This document shows, piece after piece, positions 1 to 7,815 of a stretch of DNA of 34,895 nucleotides. The notes beneath the pieces are model-generated. The model was not told the origin of the DNA, ran no database searches, and saw only the letters and a list, made by a program, of their open reading frames with translations. The translations under genes were made by a program, and so were the position numbers. The stretch lies in NCBI GenBank assembly GCA_034178705.1, contig JAXFQY010000081.1, positions 1 through 34,895 of the forward strand. Direction: 5' to 3'. This DNA comes from RUG12395 sp034178705 (GTDB lineage Bacteria > Bacillota > Clostridia > Oscillospirales > CAG-272). Position 1 is the first letter of the stretch. Every line of letters starts with the position of its first letter.

Positions 1-72
1 TTATACCACACTTTGGTAGACATTTCAAGCGTTTTACAAGTTCAAATTTGTCCATAAGACCGTTACATCTAT

Positions 73-154
73 GGGTTTGTAAAAAATTTTGAATGGGAAG
101 GATTTTTGAAAGGCTTCGGAAAGTGTGTGGCGGTTCGAATCCGGCTACAGACCC
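73..154 (+). other. Degenerate tRNA-like element
   Basis: A canonical T-arm is visible: loop TTCGAAT at 134-140, with stem 129-133 pairing 141-145 (one G-G mismatch). The adjoining 146-154 pairs with 73-81 through nine base pairs including one G-U, which is what an acceptor stem would do at about the right distance. The 47 nt between (82-128) do not fold into recognisable D and anticodon arms, and no CCA follows. It may be a decayed tRNA gene or the tRNA 3' end left by an integrated element. Nothing else was recognised in 1-72. Confidence 0.4.
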
Positions 155-203
155 GAAATGCCCGAAATGCATCTACAAAATTCTGAAAAACTTTAGAGTC
201 GAA

Positions 204-247
204 AAAAGCGGAGAAATCTCTCGAAATCTCCGCTTTTCTCGTTTTTT
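204..247 (-). terminator. Terminator of tRNA-Gln (hairpin works on both strands)
   Basis: An 11-bp stem (204-214 with 227-237, core AAAAGCGGAGA) has a 12-nt loop. On the minus strand it is followed by a run of six T, so it ends transcription of the tRNA-Gln gene at 278-352. On the plus strand a T6 run at 242-247 lies a few bases after the stem, so it may also stop transcription entering from the left. Confidence 0.8.
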
Positions 248-277
248 CGTGCCTGCATCTAAATCAGACACGCATCA

Positions 278-352
278 TGGCTGGGATGGCCGGATTCGGA
301 CCGACGAATGCCAGAGTCAAAGTCTGGTGCCTTACCGCTTGGCTACATCCCA
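278..352 (-). tRNA. tRNA-Gln (anticodon TTG)
   Basis: A 75-nt cloverleaf including encoded CCA at 280-278. The acceptor TGGGATG (352-346) pairs with CATCCCA, the anticodon loop reads CTTTGAC with TTG as anticodon, the T-loop has the GGTCCGAATCC pattern, and the discriminator base is G. It lies 57 nt downstream of recR on the same strand and may be co-transcribed with it; a possible but poor promoter (TTGTTC, 15 nt, TATAAA) sits in the gap. A strong hairpin terminator follows. Confidence 0.97.
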
Positions 353-409
353 TTGCAGGCGACATAAGCCGCCTTTATACACTTTTAACTGAACGAACAA
401 GAGACAGTC

Positions 410-1000
410 TTAAATCTCCTGACGCCCTTCGATGGCTCGGCGCAGCGTGGTATCATCCGCATACTCCAGATCAGCTCCGACAGGAATCCCATAAGCAAGC
501 CGGGAAACACGGATGCCTCGTCCGGAAAGCTTTTTTGAAAGATACATCGCCGTAGCTTCCCCTTCGACCGTTGCATTGCAGGCAATCAGCACCTCGCGAA
601 CACCGTTGTCTACCCGTGCAAGCAGTGAATCAATGTTCAGATCCTCCGCAGTTATTCCCTTCATCGGAGAGAGTACGCCGCCGAGAACATGATAAACTCC
701 GTCATATCCTCCCATCCGCTCGATTGCCATAACCGACCGAACATCCTCAACAACGCAGATAACAGAGCGGTTCCGGTTCTCATTTGCGCAGATCGGGCAA
801 AGATCGCCGACACACATGTTATGACAAACGCGGCAGGTTCCGATTTCATTTTTCGCCTCAAGAAGAGCGGCGGAAAACTCCTCGGCGCGGTTTCCTTCGA
901 GGCAAGCAAGCGCCAGCCGAACCGCAGTTTTCTTTCCCACGCCGGGAAGCCTGCAGAATTGCTCAGCCAACCGCTGAAGCGGCGGGATCAGTTCACCCAT
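410..1000 (-). CDS. recR: Recombination mediator protein RecR
   Basis: A 196-aa protein (family about 198 aa) that works with RecO and RecF to load RecA onto SSB-coated single-stranded DNA during gap repair. Seen in order: the helix-hairpin-helix LPGVGKKTAVRLAL (residues 18-31), the zinc site CxxC...CxxC with Cys56, Cys59, Cys68 and Cys71, and the Toprim domain starting near 79 with the acidic pair Glu85-Asp86. The start MGELIPPLQ is chosen because it aligns with the family N-terminus and lies one base after the ybaB stop (TGA T ATG), implying translational coupling. The frame is open further upstream, but that part lies inside ybaB. It is the last protein gene of the SRP RNA-dnaX-ybaB-recR unit, a standard Firmicute order. 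Confidence 0.98.
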   Translation of the reverse strand: MGELIPPLQRLAEQFCRLPGVGKKTAVRLALACLEGNRAEEFSAALLEAKNEIGTCRVCHNMCVGDLCPICANENRNRSVICVVEDVRSVMAIERMGGYDGVYHVLGGVLSPMKGITAEDLNIDSLLARVDNGVREVLIACNATVEGEATAMYLSKKLSGRGIRVSRLAYGIPVGADLEYADDTTLRRAIEGRQEI

Positions 1001-1001
1001 A

Positions 1002-1349
1002 TCAGAACATGCCGGGCATGCCGAATCCGCCGGAAAGCTTGCCCATCTCCTCTTCGCTGACGCTGTCCACCTTTTTGATTGCCTCATTCACCGCGGCAAC
1101 AAGCACATCGCAGAGAGTTTCCATATCCTCCGGATCAACAATTTCCGGTTTGAGATCAATTGAAAGGATCTCTCTTTTTCCGTTGATTTTCACAGTAGCA
1201 ACTCCGCCGCCAGCGGAAATCTCATACTCTCTTGCCTCAAGATCCGCTTGCAGAGTCTGCATGTTTTCCTGCATTTTCTGTGCCTGACGAATCAGACCGT
1301 TCATATCGGACGGACCGCCGCCCATTCCCTTCGGAAGTCTTGCCTTCAT
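1002..1349 (-). CDS. ybaB: Nucleoid-associated protein YbaB/EbfC
   Basis: A 115-aa YbaB/EbfC-family protein, a small dimeric DNA-binding protein of the nucleoid. The family core is clear: MNGLIRQAQKMQENMQ (residues 16-31), then the beta-sheet segment with GGGVATVKINGKREI and the PEIVDPEDMETL stretch, and a C-terminal helix (VLVAAVNEAIKKV). The Gly/Met-rich start MKARLPKGMGGG and end GGFGMPGMF are typical. It sits between dnaX (9-nt gap) and recR (1-nt gap), as in Bacillus. In other bacteria this gene is repeatedly linked to dnaX and recR, suggesting a role around replication and repair that is still poorly defined. Confidence 0.97.
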   Translation of the reverse strand: MKARLPKGMGGGPSDMNGLIRQAQKMQENMQTLQADLEAREYEISAGGGVATVKINGKREILSIDLKPEIVDPEDMETLCDVLVAAVNEAIKKVDSVSEEEMGKLSGGFGMPGMF

Positions 1350-1358
1350 GTTCTCTCC

Positions 1359-2936
1359 TTAACCGAACAGCTCATCCCCGGGGCGCTTCTGCGTAGAGGG
1401 AGATGCTGCCTTAATCGTAATTTTTTCCGGCGAAACCGGTCGCCCGCAAAGGGCGGAAACAACGTCTGCGATCTCCGCAAGGTTTGCGGGGCGCGAGAGC
1501 ATTATCTGTGAGGTTTTTCCGCGAACCGTGATCAAAAACCCGTCCTGAACCGGGGTAATATGTGATTCCTTCAGAAAACCGCCCGAGGAAGAATTCATGG
1601 AAGCAATCTTTTCAATTGCCTCATCCCACCACAAAACGTTCTCGGCAGTTACCGACTCCTCCGCCGGAAAAGAAACCGACTGTTCCGGGGGCTCTTCCGG
1701 ATGCGGAGGCGTATCAACGGGACTTTCCGGTATCGAATCGGCCGGAGCGGACACAGACGCAGCGGTAAAAACAGAACCGTTTTGCAACCGAAGAAGTCTG
1801 TTCTCAACATCAGTCAACCGTACGAGGAGCGAGTCGCAATCGTCGGAGAGCGCAGGATCACTCATACGGATCAAGGTCAGTTCTGCCAGATTTCGTTTTC
1901 CCGTGCCGGCTTTTTTCATTGCAGTCAGGGCTCCGTCAAGCAGACGGCTATGATAGAGAAGGCGAGGAAGATCAAAAAGTGCCGCACTTGACCGTAGCAT
2001 TTCAAGTTCCGTACGGGTTACATCGACAAATCGCTCCGGATCATCTACCGTTTTGATTACCAGCATATTGCGATACCAGTCGATCAGATCCTGCCAAAGA
2101 GAAGTAAGATCCTTCGACCCGCTTTCCGCCTCGGTCATAATGCGGAAGATTGTCGGAATATCCTTCTCGGCAACGGCGCGGACAAGATCCCGAAGAATCT
2201 CACTGCCGCAAAGTCCGAGCGTATCCGCAACAAGCTTTTCATCAATTACGGCATGCTTGGCAATGCACATTTCCAGGAGGCTGATTGCATCGCGAAAGCC
2301 CCCGTTGGCAAGACGGGCGAGCAAAAGCGCCCCGTCTCCCGTGATTTCAGCCCCTTCCGCTCCGGCAATCACCTGCAAACGGGAAGATAGGATTTCTGTA
2401 GGAATTCTGCGGAAATCGAAACGCTGACAACGCGAAACGATTGTTGCGGGAATATCCGAAAACTCAGTTGTCGCCAGCACAAAAACAATGTATTCGGGCG
2501 GCTCCTCCAGGGTCTTGAGCAGTGCGTTGAAAGCACTGTCCGAGAGCATATGAACCTCGTCGATAATATAAACGCGGTACCGGAGAGCAGCGGGCATATA
2601 GGCAACATCATCGCGAATATCACGGATATCGTTGACTCCGTTGTTGGAGGCGGCATCCATTTCAATCACATCGATTGCCCGCCCTTCGTCAATGGAGCGG
2701 CACGCTTCGCATTCTCCGCAAGGCTCCCCATCCTTCGGGCTGAGACAGTTCAGGGCTTTTGCAAGGATCTTCGCACAGCTGGTCTTTCCGGTTCCGCGGG
2801 AGCCGCAGAACAGATAAGCATGACTGGTACGGTGATGCGCCACCTGATAGCGCAGAATTGAGGTGACCTCGTCCTGACCGTATACCTCAGAAAAAGAAGA
2901 AGGACGCCATTTCCGGTATAATGCCTTATATGAGAT
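1359..2936 (-). CDS. dnaX: DNA polymerase III subunit gamma/tau, apparent ATC start
   Basis: The clamp-loader ATPase of the replicative polymerase, about 525 aa. The N-terminus reads SYKALYRKWRPSSF, then Walker A GSRGTGKT (residues 45-52), zinc cysteines 64, 73, 76 and 79, and Walker B IIDEVHML. The C-terminal third is variable, as usual for tau. No ATG, GTG or TTG exists between the in-frame stop (2958-2960) and a GTG at 2843, and starting at that GTG would remove the conserved YRKWRP segment. An ATC codon at 2936-2934 stands exactly where the family's initiator Met is found, 7 nt after a full GGAGG Shine-Dalgarno (2948-2944). I therefore place the start at ATC; a G-to-C sequencing error is the alternative. 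It lies directly behind the SRP RNA gene. Confidence 0.93.
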   Translation of the reverse strand: MSYKALYRKWRPSSFSEVYGQDEVTSILRYQVAHHRTSHAYLFCGSRGTGKTSCAKILAKALNCLSPKDGEPCGECEACRSIDEGRAIDVIEMDAASNNGVNDIRDIRDDVAYMPAALRYRVYIIDEVHMLSDSAFNALLKTLEEPPEYIVFVLATTEFSDIPATIVSRCQRFDFRRIPTEILSSRLQVIAGAEGAEITGDGALLLARLANGGFRDAISLLEMCIAKHAVIDEKLVADTLGLCGSEILRDLVRAVAEKDIPTIFRIMTEAESGSKDLTSLWQDLIDWYRNMLVIKTVDDPERFVDVTRTELEMLRSSAALFDLPRLLYHSRLLDGALTAMKKAGTGKRNLAELTLIRMSDPALSDDCDSLLVRLTDVENRLLRLQNGSVFTAASVSAPADSIPESPVDTPPHPEEPPEQSVSFPAEESVTAENVLWWDEAIEKIASMNSSSGGFLKESHITPVQDGFLITVRGKTSQIMLSRPANLAEIADVVSALCGRPVSPEKITIKAASPSTQKRPGDELFG

Positions 2937-2954
2937 AGGATCACCTCCCGACGT

Positions 2955-3262
2955 AGGTCAAACCGAGCTTCAAGACCATACACCCCAAGCTTGAGACACC
3001 CTTACACGCGTTGACCGCCGCCTCGGCTCCGGACAGGCAGCCCCGCGGCACACCGAAAGATCTGTTTAATGCTGCTTGGTTCCCCACCTGACATGGTTCA
3101 CAGTCTCCGATTGCTCAGGACCCATCCTTCAACGCTTCAACAAACGGCACGGACCGCACAAGACTGCCCCGCACAAGGGATATCGCCCCCGCTGTAGCGG
3201 ATTGCGGGTACAGGGCACCGCTGCCTCCCCGGTTTGTATGATCTTGAAGTTCGGTTCGACCT
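2955..3262 (-). ncRNA. ffs: Signal recognition particle RNA, large type with Alu domain
   Basis: The RNA scaffold of the SRP; its protein partner Ffh is encoded at 20185-21516. The conserved helix 8 core GTCAGGTGGGGAACCAAGCAGC (complement of 3071-3092) carries a GGAA-type tetraloop. The Alu domain is seen as GGCAGCGGTGCCCTGTACCC and CAATCCGCTACAGCGGGG (minus strand, within about 3174-3230). The 5' segment (3262 downwards) pairs with the 3' segment (ending 2955) over roughly 28 bp, including AACTTCAAGATCATACA with TGTATGGTCTTGAAG, which fixes both ends. At 308 nt it is longer than the usual Firmicute size of about 270. Its 3' end is only a few bases before the dnaX Shine-Dalgarno, and no terminator separates them. 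Confidence 0.95.
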
Positions 3263-3266
3263 TTAT

Positions 3267-3295
3267 ATTTTAACAGATATTCTCCCGCATTGCAA
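3267..3295 (-). promoter_or_regulatory. Promoter of SRP RNA (and dnaX-ybaB-recR)
   Basis: TTGCAA (3295-3290), a 17-nt spacer, and TAAAAT (3272-3267) lie on the minus strand. The predicted transcription start, 5-7 nt on, coincides with the 5' end of SRP RNA at about 3262. Since nothing terminates between the RNA and dnaX, it probably serves the whole cluster. Confidence 0.8.
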
Positions 3296-3315
3296 GAGTG
3301 AAATGCGTTTTTCTT

Positions 3316-4641
3316 CTAATTTTCCTTTTGCGGTGCCGAAAGGAGATATTCAGGCGCAATTTGCGCTTTCAGATAGGAACGAAGATCGGCAACGCTGAAA
3401 GAATGTCCATAGCAAAGTGCGACACCGTGTCCCGCAGCCAGAGCTTCCGTATACTCATCAAGCCAGTAGACATGGCTGCCCCGGTAAGAGGCGTTGTAGT
3501 GATAGACGGTAGGGGTAAAACCCACCTGCTCTACCCGCGGTGTCTGCCCGTCCTCCACTGTGATCTCAAAGGACAGAAAACCGCCGAGCATCATATTCGG
3601 ATATTCCATCATCGCCATAAAGTTGCCGAGGGAATACGCACAAAGCATCTTTTTTCCCCCCTCGCCTTCAATCCATTCAATCGGCTGAAGCAGATGAGGA
3701 TGCGTCCCGATTATGACATCCACACCGAGATCGGCAAACAGCTGCGCATATTTTTTCTGATTTTCCGTCACGCGATCAGAACTGTCGGTCCCCCAGTGAG
3801 CGGAAACAATTACAAAATCTGCTGCTTCCTGTGCCAAAGCAACCTGGGAGCGAATCAACTCCTCCTCCAGATAAGGAATTACAATGTTGCTTTGCGGATC
3901 CAAACGAATGGTATTTGTCGATTCGGTAAAAGCAAGAAAAGCGATTTTCAGCCCGTCCCGCTCAAGCACACGGATTCTCTCCGAATCCTCCTGATCCAGA
4001 TAGCCTCCAATTGCAGTGAAACGCATTTTGTCCATATAGGCACGCGCCAGGCGGATTCCCTCCCCACTTGCATATGCGGATCCGTAGGTATATCCGACGT
4101 CGAGCATATGATTTGTCGCCATGTTGACAACATCAAAGCCGAGAGCATCCAGGGTATCGGCAATTTCATAAGGGCTGTTGAACAGCGGATATCCGGCGTT
4201 TCCTCCGGCAGCAAGCGTTTCCTGATTGATGAAAGCCAGATCTGCCGCCGCTATATAGTCAGCAACGTCGGAATACAGGAAGGCAAAGCTCAGCTTGGCA
4301 GCGGGGTCTCCGGAAATCCGTTCCTGTGCCTCCCATGTGTTCGGACGATATAAAATATTGTCGCCGCAGGCAATAACGGAAATCCGCTTGATCTCTGCCG
4401 GCTTTGGCGGCTCCGCCGTGACCGGCTCTGTTGCGGAAGTCAGGGTGGTGGTTTCCGAAGGCGGTTCCTCCGTATCGGGAGGAAGAGTGGTTCCGTCCGT
4501 TAACGGAGGGAGAGGGTCTGTTACCGGAGGATCCGGAGCCTTTTCCGTTCCGAAACGGATTCCGACGGCAACCGCAAGGATAAGGATCAGAACGGCAGCA
4601 GCCGAAACTACAATCTTTCCCAATGCAGAAGTTTTTTTCAT
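3316..4641 (-). CDS. CapA family metallophosphatase-like membrane-anchored protein
   Basis: A 441-aa protein. An N-terminal membrane segment (about residues 10-28, VVSAAAVLILILAVAVGI) is followed by a Pro/Thr/Glu-rich linker (about 32-78). A PGA_cap/CapA domain then shows the family's calcineurin-like motif landmarks: ACGDNILY, NQETL, NMATNHMLDVG, SAHWG and GTHPHLLQP. CapA proteins are linked to export or anchoring of poly-gamma-glutamate, but most lone homologues have no tested function. No capB or capC is nearby, so a role in capsule synthesis is not supported. It starts 18 nt after mutS2 as the last gene of the long yqfC operon. No convincing terminator follows it before the SRP RNA promoter. 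Confidence 0.9.
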   Translation of the reverse strand: MKKTSALGKIVVSAAAVLILILAVAVGIRFGTEKAPDPPVTDPLPPLTDGTTLPPDTEEPPSETTTLTSATEPVTAEPPKPAEIKRISVIACGDNILYRPNTWEAQERISGDPAAKLSFAFLYSDVADYIAAADLAFINQETLAAGGNAGYPLFNSPYEIADTLDALGFDVVNMATNHMLDVGYTYGSAYASGEGIRLARAYMDKMRFTAIGGYLDQEDSERIRVLERDGLKIAFLAFTESTNTIRLDPQSNIVIPYLEEELIRSQVALAQEAADFVIVSAHWGTDSSDRVTENQKKYAQLFADLGVDVIIGTHPHLLQPIEWIEGEGGKKMLCAYSLGNFMAMMEYPNMMLGGFLSFEITVEDGQTPRVEQVGFTPTVYHYNASYRGSHVYWLDEYTEALAAGHGVALCYGHSFSVADLRSYLKAQIAPEYLLSAPQKEN

Positions 4642-4659
4642 AAATACTCACTTTCCCGC

Positions 4660-7035
4660 TTATTTCAGTTCAAGGACCGTCACACCGCTGTCCCCTTCCC
4701 CGTAAGCGCCGAGTCGGAAGGAAGCAATTCTGCCATCCCCCTTAAACCAGCTCCATAGATAGTTGCGCAGTGCACCGGTTCCCTTCCCGTGGATGATGCG
4801 TACCTGACGGATTCCGGCCATCATGGCATCATCAATATACTTATCGCAAAGATACCATGCATCGTCCGTGGTTTGCCCCCGCAGATCCAGCTCCGGAGAA
4901 AAGGAACCGACCGCAGATACATGGTGGATGCTTTTGGCTTCCTTTTTCTCCTTCTGTTCCTCCTTTTCAAGAAGGCGGAGATTATCGATATGCGTTCGGG
5001 TGACAACCGGACCGCACTGAATCCGGACATTTCCGTTCTTGTCGGGATCCTCAAGCAGAACACCGCGCTTTCCGATATTGCGCATCTTGACGTCATCTCC
5101 CTTCTTCAGGGGGCGCGGCAAAACATAATCGTCCGGTGCGTCGTCCGAAAGAGCACCCGCTACCTCCTCGCCGCGGCGCATGGCTTCTCGGATTTCCCGT
5201 TTCTTTTTGGCAAGCTCCTCAGCGCTCAGCTCCGCCGCCCTCGCTTTTCGGAGCTTATCAATCTCGTCAAAGACATACTCCGCCGTCGCTTTGGCCCCAT
5301 CAAGCGTCTGGCGCGTTTTGCGGCGCGCTGCCTCAATCTCCTTTTCCTTTTCCAACGTGAGGGCGGCAATGCGCTTCTCCGAATCCGCTTTAAAACGGGA
5401 AAAAGCATCACGCTCAGCCTGAAGTTCTGCCTTGATTTTTTCGGAGCGGATGCGGCTCTCCTCCAGTTTTTCGATAACCGATTCGAATTTTCTCACATCT
5501 CCGGATACCAGTTCAGAGGCGCGTTCGATAATTGACGAATCTATTCCAAGTTTTCCCGCAATGGCAAAGGCATTGGACTTTCCGGGGGTACCCATAATCA
5601 GCCGATAGGTAGGACGGAGCGTTTCCACATCGAATTCACACGAAGCGTTGATGACACCGTCGGTATCTATCGCGTAGCTTTTCAGCTCCGCGTAATGGGT
5701 GGTCGCTGCCGTCAAAGCACCGCGACGGCGCACCTCCTCAAGAATTGCCGTGGCAAGTGCAGCCCCTTCCACCGGATCGGTTCCCGCCCCTAACTCATCG
5801 AAAAGCAAAAGAGAACGCTGTCCTGCACCGCGGATGATCCCGACGATATTGACCATATGGGAAGAAAAAGTAGACAGGGACTGTTCAATACTCTGCTCAT
5901 CCCCGATATCCGCCTGAATATTGTCGAAAACGCCGCATACGGAATTTTCAGCCGCAGGGATATGCAACCCCGCCTGTGTCATCAAGGCAAAGAGTCCAAT
6001 GGTCTTCAGGGTCACTGTTTTTCCGCCCGTATTCGGTCCGGTAATGACAAGTGTATCAATCCCGCCGGAAAGATCGCAGTCGATCGGTACAACTTTGTCC
6101 CGGTCTATCAGCGGATGACGGGCCCGGAACAAAGAAATTGTTCTTTCCTCCGTCAGGGAAGGCATTGTCCCGCGCATTTCGTAGGAAAGCGCCGCGCAGG
6201 CAAAAGCAAGCGACAGTTCGGTAATCGAAAGGTAATCACGCAGAATCTGCGTACCGCAGCCCGCAACCTCCGAAGAAAGCTCCGCGAGAATCCGTTCAAT
6301 CTCCTTCTGCTCCTTGCTTTCGAGAACGCGCAGCTCGTTATTCGCTTCAAGGACCGCTGCCGGCTCGATAAAGACTGTTGCACCGGACGCAGAAGTATCG
6401 TGAACCAGTCCCTTGACCTCCCCCCGGTATTCCGCTTTGACCGGAACAACATAACGTCCGCCGCGGGTTGTGACAATATTCTCCTGAAGATATTTGGAGG
6501 ATGCTCCACTCATAAAGCGGTTCAGAGACTCCCGGATGCGGTTGTTTGCAGCACGGATCTTTCTTCGCAGATCGGCAAGTTCCGTGCTGGCCTCATCCGC
6601 TATTATATCCTCCGTGAGAATTGCCGTTGTGATTTTGTTCTCGAGAAATCGGTTCGGAATCAAGGAGGCAAACACCTCGTCCAGCGTCGTTTCAAAGTGC
6701 CTGTCGGTGTTCAGATAATCAAGAAGCTGTCGAGCAGCCGACAGGACACGCGCAACGGAAAGCAGCTCACGCGGGGTTAAAATCGCGGATTTCTCCGCGC
6801 GCCCGACCGAATCCGAAACGTCGGTAACACCGCAGAAGGGCGGCATGCCCTTCGCGTCGCACAGGCGCTTTGCATCTGTGGTGCGCCGCTGACGGCGCAA
6901 AACCATTTCAAAATCCGATGAAGGCAGCAGCGCTCGTGCTGCGTCCGCTCCTCCTTCTGTCGGTGCACAGGCGGCAAGCATGTCCTTAACTTTGTTGAAT
7001 TCCAGCACCTCAAGGGTGCGTTCGGATATATTCAT
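4660..7035 (-). CDS. mutS2: Endonuclease MutS2 (MutS family ATPase with Smr domain)
   Basis: A 791-aa protein of the MutS2 family, which in Gram-positives acts on branched DNA and rescues collided ribosomes rather than doing mismatch repair. Visible parts are the lever/core region (1-300), Walker A GPNTGGKT (333-340), Walker B region LLLFDELGAGTDP, a long charged coiled coil (about 510-620), and a C-terminal Smr nuclease domain with LDLRG (716-720) and HGKGTG (749-754). It lacks the mismatch-recognition N-terminus of MutS, as expected. The start ATG overlaps the recO stop by four bases (ATGA at 7035-7032), giving translational coupling. Confidence 0.98.
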   Translation of the reverse strand: MNISERTLEVLEFNKVKDMLAACAPTEGGADAARALLPSSDFEMVLRRQRRTTDAKRLCDAKGMPPFCGVTDVSDSVGRAEKSAILTPRELLSVARVLSAARQLLDYLNTDRHFETTLDEVFASLIPNRFLENKITTAILTEDIIADEASTELADLRRKIRAANNRIRESLNRFMSGASSKYLQENIVTTRGGRYVVPVKAEYRGEVKGLVHDTSASGATVFIEPAAVLEANNELRVLESKEQKEIERILAELSSEVAGCGTQILRDYLSITELSLAFACAALSYEMRGTMPSLTEERTISLFRARHPLIDRDKVVPIDCDLSGGIDTLVITGPNTGGKTVTLKTIGLFALMTQAGLHIPAAENSVCGVFDNIQADIGDEQSIEQSLSTFSSHMVNIVGIIRGAGQRSLLLFDELGAGTDPVEGAALATAILEEVRRRGALTAATTHYAELKSYAIDTDGVINASCEFDVETLRPTYRLIMGTPGKSNAFAIAGKLGIDSSIIERASELVSGDVRKFESVIEKLEESRIRSEKIKAELQAERDAFSRFKADSEKRIAALTLEKEKEIEAARRKTRQTLDGAKATAEYVFDEIDKLRKARAAELSAEELAKKKREIREAMRRGEEVAGALSDDAPDDYVLPRPLKKGDDVKMRNIGKRGVLLEDPDKNGNVRIQCGPVVTRTHIDNLRLLEKEEQKEKKEAKSIHHVSAVGSFSPELDLRGQTTDDAWYLCDKYIDDAMMAGIRQVRIIHGKGTGALRNYLWSWFKGDGRIASFRLGAYGEGDSGVTVLELK

Positions 7036-7814
7036 CCGTCATTTACCTCGTGAAAAAAACTCAATGTTTTGAACGAACAGTCCAGCTGCGCGAGAAGATA
7101 CTGCTCGGAAAGCGAACAAAAGGCTCTCTCCTCTTCCTCCGGAAGGCGGAAAGAAAAAATGTTTTTTGTATCCGGTGAGGTCACGTACCGAACAGCATCG
7201 AGCATTCCCGGGGACACCGGGAAAAGCGCTGCGGGAAGCATGTTATTTCCCTCCCGTTCCTCTGCACGTTTCGCGCAATCCCGGCAAAGGACAACTCCGC
7301 CGACAGTATCCAGAAAGGCGAGTTCTTCCTGCGTTCCGCAGCTGCCGCATTCCGCGCACTCCGGCATGAAGCCGCCGCAAGCTGCCGCGGCAAATTCAAA
7401 AACCGCCTTAACATGTGTTACCGGGTATTTTTCGCCGCAAAGAATATGGAGTGTATTGAGAATCAGACGGAGAAGCTCAGGGTCCGGGCTGTTCTCAAGA
7501 GCGAGGCTCTCGGTCACTGACATACAGTAGCAGGCGAGCGCGAGAGTCGGAAGGTTTCTTCGCACGGAGAAAAAGCTCTCAAGCAGAGCTGCATCGGAGA
7601 GCCAGCGATAGCCTCCGCGCTCCGTAAAGGTGAAGTCGGCATAGGCAAACTGTTGGGAAACCGGCATATAACGGCTTTTCAGAGAACGCGCTCCCTTTGC
7701 GCTGACCGTGATTCTGCCATGCTCCGCCGTCAGAAGCGTGAGCAGACGATCGTTATCCCCGACATCGGTTGCACGCAACACAACCCCGCGGCAGGTTTCA
7801 CCGATTTTCGCCAT
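7032..7814 (-). CDS. recO: DNA repair protein RecO
   Basis: A 260-aa recombination mediator that anneals single strands and, with RecR (410-1000 here), loads RecA. The N-terminal OB fold is seen as CRGVVLRATDVGDNDRLLTL and KGARSLKSR. A C4 zinc-binding site follows, CAECGSC...VLCRDC. The start MAKIGE is preferred over the upstream in-frame start because it matches the family N-terminus, lies just after the era stop (TGAA ATG), and has an AGGA Shine-Dalgarno inside the end of era. It continues the era-recO-mutS2 series by overlap. Confidence 0.96.
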   Translation of the reverse strand: MAKIGETCRGVVLRATDVGDNDRLLTLLTAEHGRITVSAKGARSLKSRYMPVSQQFAYADFTFTERGGYRWLSDAALLESFFSVRRNLPTLALACYCMSVTESLALENSPDPELLRLILNTLHILCGEKYPVTHVKAVFEFAAAACGGFMPECAECGSCGTQEELAFLDTVGGVVLCRDCAKRAEEREGNNMLPAALFPVSPGMLDAVRYVTSPDTKNIFSFRLPEEEERAFCSLSEQYLLAQLDCSFKTLSFFHEVNDG

Positions 7815-7815
7815 T

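Noticed and set aside
93..555. Two plus-strand frames over the tRNA-Gln region
   Set aside because: They read antisense through the tRNA-Gln gene and into recR and have no ribosome-binding site.
3298..4353. A 351-codon plus-strand frame opposite capA
   Set aside because: The minus-strand frame has all CapA motifs, a membrane segment and correct length; the plus-strand product has none.
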